From Bacteroidetes bacterium 43-16 (GTDB taxonomy: Bacteria > Bacteroidota > Bacteroidia > Chitinophagales > Chitinophagaceae), in assembly GCA_001897525.1 (NCBI GenBank), contig MKTB01000003.1:1-64000 (forward strand): a stretch of 64,000 nt of DNA, in the 5' to 3' direction. This document shows positions 10,351 through 19,622 of this stretch, in pieces. A model generated the notes under the pieces. The model saw only the letters and a list, made by a program, of their open reading frames with translations, was not told the origin of the DNA and ran no database searches. The translations under genes were made by a program, and so were the position numbers. The first letter of the stretch is position 1; each line of letters begins with the position of its first letter.

Positions 10351-12131
10351 AAAACAGCTTTATCCTAATCCTATTCATGCTCATCAGCAGCATGGCCATG
10401 GCCACATTAACTCCGGCCCTTAAGCAATCAAAGTACCGCTGGCGGAACAACAACGGAGACGAGGCCACAGCTACCTGGAAAGCCGCCGAGAACACCGCTA
10501 TTACCCTAACAGATGCCCATGAAACATTCAGGCTGAGAACAGAATATTATTGCACCAATGCAGCTTCTAATGTAGATCACTTCGTCTCTTACTCAAAAGA
10601 TGGAGGTACTACATGGACTACCGTCACCGCTTCTGATACCAATGACTTTATGTTGACCAACAGTACATTGGTGACACATGGCACCAGTACAACCAACCAG
10701 CTGGGCACCAGCACCGGAGGTACTTTCGCCGCCGGGAAAGTGGTCTCCCAGAACAATCCAAGTATGACCATGCCCATCGCTGCAAGTGGCCGCATAGAAA
10801 TGGAATGGGTGATCAAACCTACGCTCTTTACACAAAACAGCACCACCTACCTGTTTGAAAACCGCTCTATCAATACCACCGGTACACGGGCAGTACTCAA
10901 TACAAACTTCAACTGTACCATGCCTGCACTTACATTGCCCTCATCTATAGGCCGATGTGGCCCGGGTACTGTAGAACTAAGCGGCAGCCTGAATACCACC
11001 GGTGGATCTATCATATGGCGTACTGCACCTACCGGAGGCACGATTTTAGGGACTGGCCTCTCCATCACCTCCCCAGCCTATACCGCCAACACGATCGTCT
11101 ATGCAAGAGGCACAAAAGATGGCTGTACCACAGCTTCACAAGCGGTCAATGTGTCTATTAACAGCAAGCCCGTGGTGAACCTGGGCCATGACCTGGACAC
11201 CTGCCTCTTTGCGGCACAGACCATCATGCTCAATGCAGGCCCACAACCTGCCGGTACTAATGTAGTTTGGGATAATAACAGTACCAACCTGCAAAGACAG
11301 GTTGACCAGTCCGGCACCTACTATGTGCTCGTAACCAGTGCTAATGGCTGCAAGGCCGAGGATACGATCAAAGTTTTAATGCGTGAAAAACCGGTAGTAA
11401 ACCTGAGTAAAGATGGCAATTCCATTTGCTTAGGGATCAGCAAAATACTTGATGCTGGAACCGGCGGGCAAAACGGCGGAAGCTATTACTGGAATACAGG
11501 AGAATTGACACAAAGTATATCTGTAAATAATCCCGGCACCTATATTGCCCTGGTAACGGCAAGCAATACCTGCAGCACTTCAGATACCATAGAAGTTGTT
11601 GCCAATGGCAATGCGCCCTCCATCACCGGTGTACAGGCAATGGCACAGGGAGGCAGTACCTTTAAATTTACAGCAGTCAATCCGCAATATGTCACCAGCT
11701 ATCTTTGGGACTTTGGAGATGGCAGCATACCGTCTACAAGTCCCAATCCAATGTACAGCTATGCCAGCAATGGTCTTTTCAACGCTAAGTTAAAGATCAG
11801 CAGTACTTGTGCAGATGTATGGGACAGCATCCAGGTGAATATTTTCGGAGTAGGCATTAATGATCCTAAAGCAGATGAACGCCTGCTTAATGTATACCCG
11901 AACCCGAATGTTGACGGGAAGCTAAATATTGAAACCCAGGGCGAAGTGAGCATCGAAAGTATTTCAATGATCAACCTTAGCGGCCAGGAAGTAAGCCGAT
12001 TTGCCATTATGGATAAAGGCCAGACGAAACATAGTATCGTGCTTCCTGCATCCTTAAGCGGCGGCCTGTATCATTTATTGATCAAAACAGACAAAGGCAT
12101 GATCGTTAAAAAGATCAATTTATTGCGATAA
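10347..12131 (+). CDS. PKD domain / T9SS type A sorting domain protein, paralog of 6730..8505
   Basis: N-terminus TPALKQSKYRWRNNNGDEATATWKAAENTAITLT nearly identical to the 6730 protein; SYLWDFGDGS PKD; C-terminal sorting-like domain. Confidence 0.85.
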   Translation: MKNSFILILFMLISSMAMATLTPALKQSKYRWRNNNGDEATATWKAAENTAITLTDAHETFRLRTEYYCTNAASNVDHFVSYSKDGGTTWTTVTASDTNDFMLTNSTLVTHGTSTTNQLGTSTGGTFAAGKVVSQNNPSMTMPIAASGRIEMEWVIKPTLFTQNSTTYLFENRSINTTGTRAVLNTNFNCTMPALTLPSSIGRCGPGTVELSGSLNTTGGSIIWRTAPTGGTILGTGLSITSPAYTANTIVYARGTKDGCTTASQAVNVSINSKPVVNLGHDLDTCLFAAQTIMLNAGPQPAGTNVVWDNNSTNLQRQVDQSGTYYVLVTSANGCKAEDTIKVLMREKPVVNLSKDGNSICLGISKILDAGTGGQNGGSYYWNTGELTQSISVNNPGTYIALVTASNTCSTSDTIEVVANGNAPSITGVQAMAQGGSTFKFTAVNPQYVTSYLWDFGDGSIPSTSPNPMYSYASNGLFNAKLKISSTCADVWDSIQVNIFGVGINDPKADERLLNVYPNPNVDGKLNIETQGEVSIESISMINLSGQEVSRFAIMDKGQTKHSIVLPASLSGGLYHLLIKTDKGMIVKKINLLR

Positions 12132-12151
12132 CAACATATCTCTTTATACAT

Positions 12152-12180
12152 AAAAAACACAGCTTATGGCTGTGTTTTTT
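12152..12180 (+). terminator. Rho-independent terminator
   Basis: aaaaaacacagcttatggctgtgtttttt. Confidence 0.85.
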
Positions 12181-12240
12181 ATGTACCAATACCTATCTAC
12201 GATACCAATACTATTTGTTGTATGATCTAACAGAGCTGTG

Positions 12241-12300
12241 CTGTTCGATAGGTTAGCGAAGCGCATGTCGAACAGTCGATAGTCGGGGATTTAAAATCCC
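12241..12300. repeat. REP-like composite palindromic extragenic element
   Basis: CTGTTCGA...TCGAACAG (12241-12248/12268-12275) followed by GGGATTT-A-AAATCCC (12286-12300). Confidence 0.5.
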
Positions 12301-12432
12301 TTATACGAGCAGTTCGATATGCAATTCAACGGGCGTAAGATCTATTGAATTTTTCCTGTTCAGACTTGCTAAACTCTATGCTTAAAAGTTTAATCCTCCA
12401 CAACTTTTCATGTTGCCCCCTGTATCTCCAGC

Positions 12433-12529
12433 CCTCAAAAATCAGGGCATAAAAAAAGAGACCACATCGCTGTGATCTCTTTTGCTCTCCCTTCAGGACT
12501 TGAACCTGAGACCCCCTGATTAACAGTCA
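12433..12529 (-). repeat. Left junction repeat (attL): tRNA-Asn terminator plus 3' 46 bp of tRNA-Asn
   Basis: About 97 bp nearly identical to 42331..42428; tRNA fragment 12484..12529 ends inside the anticodon stem, then diverges (cggggtatatgg). Confidence 0.9.
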
Positions 12530-12632
12530 CGGGGTATATGGTTTTTAGTGGTATAATAAAAACGTTTTATTGCTGATTGTCAGCATTTTATGATTTAACC
12601 AAATACAGAATAGACCAAACAAAACCAAAATT

Positions 12633-12654
12633 CCTGTGCAAATCCTGTGCAAAT
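12633..12654 (+). repeat. Tandem 11-bp repeat CCTGTGCAAAT x2 (candidate integrase arm-type site, left end)
   Basis: cctgtgcaaatcctgtgcaaat; also at 42056..42076 near the right end. Confidence 0.6.
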
Positions 12655-12673
12655 TTTTTCATAGCTTTGATCT

Positions 12674-13897
12674 ATGAAAGTAAATGTAATCCTCGCACAA
12701 GATACGCGATATAAGAAAAAAGACGGTACTTTTCCTATAATTCTTCGCCTTTCAGCAAGTGACGAAGAAAGGACTTTGCCCATTCCTACGGGAATTAGCG
12801 TACCGCTGAAAGATTGGGACAACAAAAAACGGGAAGTTAAAAGCTCTTACGATGGTGTCACTTCTGTAACACGGCTTAATAATAGCTTGGCTGCCAAAAA
12901 GAAAAATGCAAATGACATTCTTCTTAAGTTAGATGAAGCAGGCGTACTTGATGCCATGAGCCTCATGGACGTAAAGCAGAAAATCGCAAACAAAAGTGAT
13001 GCTAACTCTTTTTACGTGTTTGGTGATAATCTTGTAGAGGAACTTAAAAAAGCGAAACGGATCGGGACGGCTGAATCCACGAGGGGCGTATTAAATGTAC
13101 TGCGCACTTTCACCAAAGGAAAGGATTTAAAATTTCAAGATATTACCTATCGTTTTCTGACAAGTTTTGAAACCGACCATTATAGTAAAGGAAATACGCC
13201 TAATGGACTGGCTGTTTATATGCGTACAATCCGTTCCATGTATAACAAGGCAATCAAAGCGGGTTTTGCTGAAAAAGATAAATACCCTTTTGAGCAATAC
13301 AAAATCAAAACCGTACCGACTGAAAAGCGCGCCTTAGAATGGGATATACTAAAACGTATTATTCTTTTGGACCTTGAACAAGGCCACAGGCTGTTTCATG
13401 CTCGCAATTACTTTGTAGCCAGTTATATGATGTACGGCATGAATTATACTGACATGGCATATCTTGAAAAAGAACACATTACAGACGGCAGAATTAAATA
13501 CCGCCGCAGAAAAACAAGCAAACTTTATGATATAAAGATAACTCCCGCCCTCAATAAAATATTATCCTATTACATCGCCCTTGACCCTTCATCGCCCTTT
13601 GTATTTCCGATCATTAAACGTGATACAGCCATAGCAATAGACAAAGACATTAAATATTCACGCAAACGCTATAATAACAAACTAAAGGAAATTGCGACAG
13701 GATGTGAGATTGAGCAGAACTTAACCAGCTATGTAAGCCGTCACTCCTTTGCAACACAAGCGATGCTCCAAGATGTGCCTATCAATGCAATCAGCAGCAT
13801 GCTTGGGCATTCAAGCCTAAAAACGACACAAATCTATTTAAAAAGCTTGCCCAATAACATTCTTGACAATTATAACGAAAGAATAATGCAGAGGTGA
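12674..13897 (+). CDS. Tyrosine-type site-specific recombinase (integrase), Bacteroidota type
   Basis: 407 aa; catalytic-region motif SYVSRHSFATQAMLQDVPINAISSMLGHSSLKTTQIYLKSL; adjacent to attL. Confidence 0.93.
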   Translation: MKVNVILAQDTRYKKKDGTFPIILRLSASDEERTLPIPTGISVPLKDWDNKKREVKSSYDGVTSVTRLNNSLAAKKKNANDILLKLDEAGVLDAMSLMDVKQKIANKSDANSFYVFGDNLVEELKKAKRIGTAESTRGVLNVLRTFTKGKDLKFQDITYRFLTSFETDHYSKGNTPNGLAVYMRTIRSMYNKAIKAGFAEKDKYPFEQYKIKTVPTEKRALEWDILKRIILLDLEQGHRLFHARNYFVASYMMYGMNYTDMAYLEKEHITDGRIKYRRRKTSKLYDIKITPALNKILSYYIALDPSSPFVFPIIKRDTAIAIDKDIKYSRKRYNNKLKEIATGCEIEQNLTSYVSRHSFATQAMLQDVPINAISSMLGHSSLKTTQIYLKSLPNNILDNYNERIMQR

Positions 13898-13938
13898 GGA
13901 TTTTAAAAATAGGATGGTTTAACAGCTATCCTATTTTA

Positions 13939-14466
13939 TTACCCATTTGTTCCAAATAAATAAATATTACCATGCTGATGCGTATTAAACGAAAACCATA
14001 TACCCCTTAAAGTTCTATTATAATTAGTCATTCGGATCGTCATATCACTATAGGTTTTGTAGCTATCATCTTGATCATCTTCAAATGCCATTGGGTCATA
14101 AACAGTTAATTTAATTATCCCTCCATCTTTAATACCTTCAATTTTAAAAGTTTTTTCAAACATTGGTTTTCTAATTTGACAGTAACCAATTACTATTGGA
14201 GAATTTTGAGAAGTATCTTCCAAAAAAACTTTTATCGTGCCACCAGAACTCTTATCAGCGTTAGTTATAATACCTATGTAATAGCCCGAATGATTGTAAT
14301 GCTTTAAATCGTTATTGGGTTTACTAATGGGAATACTGTCAGGCTCAATACTATTGTTACGCTCCAAAAACAATGTCACAAGTTCGGGAAAATTTTTCCC
14401 AGTTGTAAACCAGACCCCTCCTGCGATTGTACAAAACCCCACAATAATCGCCCATAACCACCTCAT
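13939..14466 (-). CDS. Hypothetical protein with N-terminal TM segment
   Basis: ORF 13939..14544(-); likely start MRWLWAIIVGF. Confidence 0.55.
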   Translation of the reverse strand: MRWLWAIIVGFCTIAGGVWFTTGKNFPELVTLFLERNNSIEPDSIPISKPNNDLKHYNHSGYYIGIITNADKSSGGTIKVFLEDTSQNSPIVIGYCQIRKPMFEKTFKIEGIKDGGIIKLTVYDPMAFEDDQDDSYKTYSDMTIRMTNYNRTLRGIWFSFNTHQHGNIYLFGTNG

Positions 14467-14538
14467 ATTAACATAATTTACATTGACAAGATTGGTAAAA
14501 AACATTAAAGTAACTTCCCATATAAAGATAGGGAAAAG

Positions 14539-14838
14539 ATGCAAAAAAACCCGTCAGCTAAAAATGTTTTTTACAAGAACGCCTTAGAGATTGTAGGTTT
14601 CACTTGCTCTCTATCGGGAGCTGTTTTTTCATTATTGGGAATGTGCGAGTTTTTTACAGGCAATAAAGTATCATCATTATTGTCAGACTATCAAAATAAC
14701 ATTCCCGAATTGCTCTACAATACGATAGAGCAAATAGATGCCCCTCATCTTCTCACTAAAACAACAATTGGTACGTGGATATTATTGGCAGGAATGAAGA
14801 TTTCAGATTACGCAAAAAAAGCGAAGTTTAATCATTAA
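14539..14838 (+). CDS. Hypothetical membrane protein
   Basis: 99 aa ORF with hydrophobic segments. Confidence 0.5.
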   Translation: MQKNPSAKNVFYKNALEIVGFTCSLSGAVFSLLGMCEFFTGNKVSSLLSDYQNNIPELLYNTIEQIDAPHLLTKTTIGTWILLAGMKISDYAKKAKFNH

Positions 14839-14913
14839 AATTCCAATGTGACTAATCGTTTCAAAATTTGTCATTGTTTTCATTTTGTGGAAAATATATT
14901 ATTTTTACATCTA

Positions 14914-16260
14914 ATGAAACCTATTCTTACATTTCTAACTATATTATTTTGTCCATTTATTTCTTTAGGGCAAGGTATAGCAGTTCCTGAAACGCCGCAG
15001 CCAGCAACATTTCAGCAAGTCCAACCTCATGTAAATATTATGCCTCAACAAAGGCATTCCTTCGGTGCAATAGAGCAAACACCTGCAACATTGCCTAATC
15101 ATTATCTGGCAGACAAAGAAAGAATTGAAAGGCAGCGAATAGAATATCAACGTGAAGTAGCTTCAATCAATGAAGACATACAGGCATTGGAACAGAGTAG
15201 ATATATCAATAGTATGCTTGATACCACGTTTGGCAAACCTCCCGTCATGAGTAAGCAACAATATGAAGCAGGGAAATCATTTTGGGATGCTCTGGTAATC
15301 CTAACCGATATGCAGCAGGGTAAACGGGATTTTTCCATTACGGAAGCAGTTTACACAGTAGAAAATGCCTATTTAAGAGATAAGCTGAACAAAGAAGATT
15401 TTATTCAGTCTGTCCAATTAAGAGCGGAGCTGTGCAGGCAGATCATAAAGCAAGAAAAACTAGACCCAACAAGTAACCTTGCCAAGCATTTTGCTATCCA
15501 AAAGCTGTACCAGCAAGATCACAAATACAATGACCCCAATAGCAGGAAAAAAATATCTATTCCTAAACTTGGATATGATTTTACTGATTTCATGGGAGAT
15601 AGCAGCCATACGCAAATGTTTGTCAGCAAGCTTCTGACAACAGGAAAAGGGCAATGCCATTCTATGCCTTTATTATACTTGTGTATTGCCGAGCAACTGG
15701 GAGTAAAAGCTTATCTGTCGCTTGCTCCCGAACATTCATTTATCCGATTTACCGATGAAAACGGTAATTTGTACAATTTTGAAACCACAAACGGTAAAAT
15801 CGTTTCTGATAAGTGGGTGCTACAGTCAGGGTATATTAACACAACAGCCTTACAGAATAAAATCTATCTTGATACCCTTACTCAAAAGCAATTATTGTCA
15901 CTTTGCATTTTAGACTTGGCAATGGGCTATCAGGTTGATTATGGTTATGACGGGTTTACCGAAACGGCACTTAAATATGCTTTAAAACTTTACCCTACAG
16001 GAATACAAAATCATATTATGCTGTCCAACTTTTGGGCAACAAAGATGTTTAGTGCGATCAAATATTACAAGATCACCAATCCTGAAACATTACCCCGATA
16101 CCCGATAGCTCACACACTACAAAAAAGAATGCTAAGAGAATACGAGATCATAGACCGCTTAGGGTATCAGCAAATGCCCAAAGAGGCTTATCAGGCATGG
16201 CTACAATCGGTAGATGAAGAGCGGGAAAAACAAAATAAGCAGCTATCCAAACAACGTTAA
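14914..16260 (+). CDS. Secreted transglutaminase-like protein
   Basis: Signal peptide MKPILTFLTILFCPFISLGQ; GKGQCHSMPLLYLCIAEQLGVKAYLSLAPEHSFIRF...YNFETTNG fits a Cys/His transglutaminase-like core. Confidence 0.65.
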   Translation: MKPILTFLTILFCPFISLGQGIAVPETPQPATFQQVQPHVNIMPQQRHSFGAIEQTPATLPNHYLADKERIERQRIEYQREVASINEDIQALEQSRYINSMLDTTFGKPPVMSKQQYEAGKSFWDALVILTDMQQGKRDFSITEAVYTVENAYLRDKLNKEDFIQSVQLRAELCRQIIKQEKLDPTSNLAKHFAIQKLYQQDHKYNDPNSRKKISIPKLGYDFTDFMGDSSHTQMFVSKLLTTGKGQCHSMPLLYLCIAEQLGVKAYLSLAPEHSFIRFTDENGNLYNFETTNGKIVSDKWVLQSGYINTTALQNKIYLDTLTQKQLLSLCILDLAMGYQVDYGYDGFTETALKYALKLYPTGIQNHIMLSNFWATKMFSAIKYYKITNPETLPRYPIAHTLQKRMLREYEIIDRLGYQQMPKEAYQAWLQSVDEEREKQNKQLSKQR

Positions 16261-16305
16261 TCTATAAAAATCATAACTTCACCACAGTAACAATATCCAG
16301 TTCTT

Positions 16306-17310
16306 ATGAAATGCTTATCATTTATAACCCCTGCGTTCCTATTGCTACCCTGTTTAGTTCAGGCACAATCTTCTAATCCGTTTAAATCAATTGGAAAGGA
16401 TGCGGAAATGCTTACCCTTTCTAACGGTAGGTATCAGGAAACTTTCGATGAAGATACGTTGCAGCGTATTGGCTCGGTGGTCATTAACAGCCGTACCAAT
16501 CAAATAGTTCAGCTTCTGGATGCGGACAGTCTTAGTAATGAAACTACAGACAATAGTTCCGCAAGCCGTTGGTATAGTGTCGATCCATTGGCTGAGAAAT
16601 ATGCTAGTCATTCACCATATAATTTTGTGTTGAATAACCCTATAATATTTGTTGATCCAGATGGAAGAGAAGTCGTTGTTGCTCAAAAATATCAAGCACA
16701 ATTTAATAAAGCATTGAGTAGCGTTTTTGGAGCAGCAGCAAGCAATTTTAAGTACAATGACAAAGGAGTATTATCATATAGTGGTGTAGTAAAGGATTTA
16801 CCTAAAGCGCAACAAAAGATATTTAATAAACTTAATGGCGTTATGACATCAAAAGATGTAACAAATATCGTTTACGAAACTACATACACGATAACGGATA
16901 AAAACAGTAAAAACATTACCATTGACGCTTCCAAATCAGGGGGAGAGTCAACTATTTTAATGAAGGAAAATAGTAATGTCTCCCAAAACTATGTTATTGT
17001 CGATCCAAATGCTCCAACTTCAATTTCTGTTATGGAAGTGACCGAGCAATACTACAGTTCAAAAGGTAGTTTTCCAAAACCAGGCGATCCACCCAACTTT
17101 AAAGAGGCAAAAGTTACAACAAATACAGAAAATGCTACATGGCATGGTATTGGTCATGTTATATATGCTGGACAATCTCAAGATAAAGTAATTGATTTCG
17201 ATAACGAAGTAAGAAAGGCTTCCACACCGACACTCCCCGCAAGAAACCCTGATGAAACCCATAATAGCACTGTAACAAGCGGAACGGGAGCAGTTTGGGA
17301 ACAACAATAA
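16306..17310 (+). CDS. RHS repeat-associated core domain protein with variable C-terminal (toxin-like) domain
   Basis: RHS core RWYSVDPLAEKYASHSPYNFVLNNPIIFVDPDGRE; short N-terminus with signal peptide; distinct C-terminus containing WHGIGHVIYAG. Confidence 0.75.
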   Translation: MKCLSFITPAFLLLPCLVQAQSSNPFKSIGKDAEMLTLSNGRYQETFDEDTLQRIGSVVINSRTNQIVQLLDADSLSNETTDNSSASRWYSVDPLAEKYASHSPYNFVLNNPIIFVDPDGREVVVAQKYQAQFNKALSSVFGAAASNFKYNDKGVLSYSGVVKDLPKAQQKIFNKLNGVMTSKDVTNIVYETTYTITDKNSKNITIDASKSGGESTILMKENSNVSQNYVIVDPNAPTSISVMEVTEQYYSSKGSFPKPGDPPNFKEAKVTTNTENATWHGIGHVIYAGQSQDKVIDFDNEVRKASTPTLPARNPDETHNSTVTSGTGAVWEQQ

Positions 17311-17319
17311 ACAGACTTT

Positions 17320-18018
17320 ATGCTTAAATATATACTAATCTTCATTGCTTTTATATTTCAATATAGCACTTCAATTGCGCAGGATTTCAAGAGAACTAAT
17401 TACTGCCAATGTGAAGTAAAAGGCGAAAAAATCAATAGAAATAATAACAAGAAGGATATTGTCTATGCTATTGTAGACAGTCTTTCCTCCGATAATTTGC
17501 ATGTGTCATTTTATAACCATACAAATGATACTGTTTTCCTTTTTAAGAGTTATTTTGATAACGATATAAGCACATCGGAATACCTCTACAGATACGATAA
17601 GACAAATAGAAATTTATATTTATCATTTTTGCCTTTACTCCCCTACCTTTCAATAAAGTATAGTGATAGGGTTGTCACTCAAAATAGAGCAGTTACAAAA
17701 AATCAAGTCGTGTATGATTTTTACAAAATCCCCCCAAATCAAGTTTTCTGCTTCAATCTAAAGATAAAAGACCTTGCAAATGTTAAGCAAGCATTTCAAC
17801 AGCTTAACCCATATAGCTTCTCGAAGTTTGAAGATAATATAAGTTTTAAAAAATGTATGGCTTTAAAAGGAAAAACTAAAACAAAGTACATTTTGCAATT
17901 GGCTTATTACAAGAACATACAAACAATTTGTGACGGAAAATCCTATTACCTCGATGAATTGAAATTTAATGAAGAGGCTAAATCATTTATAATAATTGAT
18001 GCTGAAATCCCTATTTAG
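17320..18018 (+). CDS. Hypothetical secreted protein (candidate immunity or accessory)
   Basis: 232 aa ORF 9 bp after the RHS gene; signal peptide MLKYILIFIAFIFQYSTSIAQ. Confidence 0.55.
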   Translation: MLKYILIFIAFIFQYSTSIAQDFKRTNYCQCEVKGEKINRNNNKKDIVYAIVDSLSSDNLHVSFYNHTNDTVFLFKSYFDNDISTSEYLYRYDKTNRNLYLSFLPLLPYLSIKYSDRVVTQNRAVTKNQVVYDFYKIPPNQVFCFNLKIKDLANVKQAFQQLNPYSFSKFEDNISFKKCMALKGKTKTKYILQLAYYKNIQTICDGKSYYLDELKFNEEAKSFIIIDAEIPI

Positions 18019-18023
18019 CTGCC

Positions 18024-18509
18024 ATGAGAACATTACTATATCTCATTCTCCTAATACTATTTTCCACTTTTTGTTATTCTCAACAGAAATTAACAATGCT
18101 GTATTTAGGTAGAAAGGCAAGTAGTACACAAAATATAAGTTTTATAAATAACACCTTTGTATTTTTAAACGACAGAGATACCTTACTAATGAATGTGAAA
18201 GTACCCTTTGATACTGCGAAGAATGAAATTTTTAATATGGGTATTTTTTATAACTGTCACTTAAAAGAAGATAGTATTTATTCAATAACGATGAAAAAAA
18301 TTTGTCCGTCAGATATTCCAAAGGGATATCACAATTATTATGCGATCAACATAATATCAGACAAAAAAGACTGCTCAAAGTTCAAAGAAATAGTAAAAAA
18401 TACCAAATATAAATATCTGGGAAATTATGAGAAGTATGTAGATATAAACGGGGTTATATTTGAGATAATAGACTTAAATCCTAAAGGAGATTGTTTTCTT
18501 CCTCACTGA
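18024..18509 (+). CDS. Hypothetical secreted protein
   Basis: 161 aa ORF 5 bp downstream of 17320..18018; signal peptide MRTLLYLILLILFSTFCYSQ. Confidence 0.5.
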   Translation: MRTLLYLILLILFSTFCYSQQKLTMLYLGRKASSTQNISFINNTFVFLNDRDTLLMNVKVPFDTAKNEIFNMGIFYNCHLKEDSIYSITMKKICPSDIPKGYHNYYAINIISDKKDCSKFKEIVKNTKYKYLGNYEKYVDINGVIFEIIDLNPKGDCFLPH

Positions 18510-18520
18510 TAAAATTTCAC

Positions 18521-19585
18521 ATGAATATTTTCATTAAACGCATTACAGTTATTGCCTGTCTTTTATCTGGTTCTTGTTACTCATATAGCCAATCATACGA
18601 AACAAACTACTATGTGACGTATAATAAAGCCTTAGACAGCATTTCATACTTAGCCAAACATGACAAACCAAAATCATTTAAAGATGCTGTTTTTCTAGTA
18701 GAAAGAACTTATCTGGGTGGTGACCTCAATATAGAGCGTATCAATAACGCACTTAAATTGTTATATGCGTTTGCAACCTCATGGGCGGCATCTAATCATA
18801 TTAAGGATTATAAGGAAGTTGATAGTAATCAAATCTTATTAAATCAATCTGTTTTTAAGGTTATTAAAGATACAATCAGGGTAAGTAATCATGATAAAGT
18901 GATCTCACTTCTTCCCTATGAATATAACTTTGATGATTACAACGGTAAGAAAGACTGGAGCAATACATTCGTTTCAACTTCATTAGAAACCCATAAAGGG
19001 AACTGCCATTCTTTGCCGTACCTCTACAAGATTATTGCAGACGAAATAGGCGCAAACTGCTGGCTGGCATTGGCTCCGAACCATATGTATATCAAGAATT
19101 ACAGTAAACGGGATGGATGGTATAATACAGAACTTACCAGTGGTGAATTTCCTATTGATGCATGGCTGACCACAACGGGCTATATCTCTTTAAAGGCTAT
19201 TCAAAATGGCTTGTATTGCGATACATTAAGCAATCAACAAGCCATAGCATTATGCGCCATTGATTTGGCCAAATGTTACGAGAAGCAAACAGGCAATTAT
19301 TATGACGGCTTTATCCTGCAATGTTGTGATCTTGCTTTGTACTATCACCCAAGAAATGTACAAGCATTATTACTGGAAGCGGAAACCTTAAAACGTATCT
19401 ACGAAAAACAGCAGCAGGAAAAGAACCACGAAAACGCAAACGTGATCTTTGCAGAAATGCAGCGCCAATACTTAAATCTTTATGATCTTGGGTACAGAGA
19501 AATGCCAGAAAAAATGTATAAAGAGTGGCTTTCCAGTCTTCAAAGCCAAAAGAATAAATACAGCAACAAAGGGATTTCAAAATAG
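18521..19585 (+). CDS. Secreted transglutaminase-like protein, paralog of 14914..16260
   Basis: ETHKGNCHSLPYLYKIIADEIGANCWLALAPNHMYIK and C-terminal LYDLGYREMPEKMYKEWL parallel IIDRLGYQQMPKEAYQAWL. Confidence 0.65.
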   Translation: MNIFIKRITVIACLLSGSCYSYSQSYETNYYVTYNKALDSISYLAKHDKPKSFKDAVFLVERTYLGGDLNIERINNALKLLYAFATSWAASNHIKDYKEVDSNQILLNQSVFKVIKDTIRVSNHDKVISLLPYEYNFDDYNGKKDWSNTFVSTSLETHKGNCHSLPYLYKIIADEIGANCWLALAPNHMYIKNYSKRDGWYNTELTSGEFPIDAWLTTTGYISLKAIQNGLYCDTLSNQQAIALCAIDLAKCYEKQTGNYYDGFILQCCDLALYYHPRNVQALLLEAETLKRIYEKQQQEKNHENANVIFAEMQRQYLNLYDLGYREMPEKMYKEWLSSLQSQKNKYSNKGISK

Positions 19586-19622
19586 CATACGGCATAAAAT
19601 CTAACCATTCCCAATAATAGAA

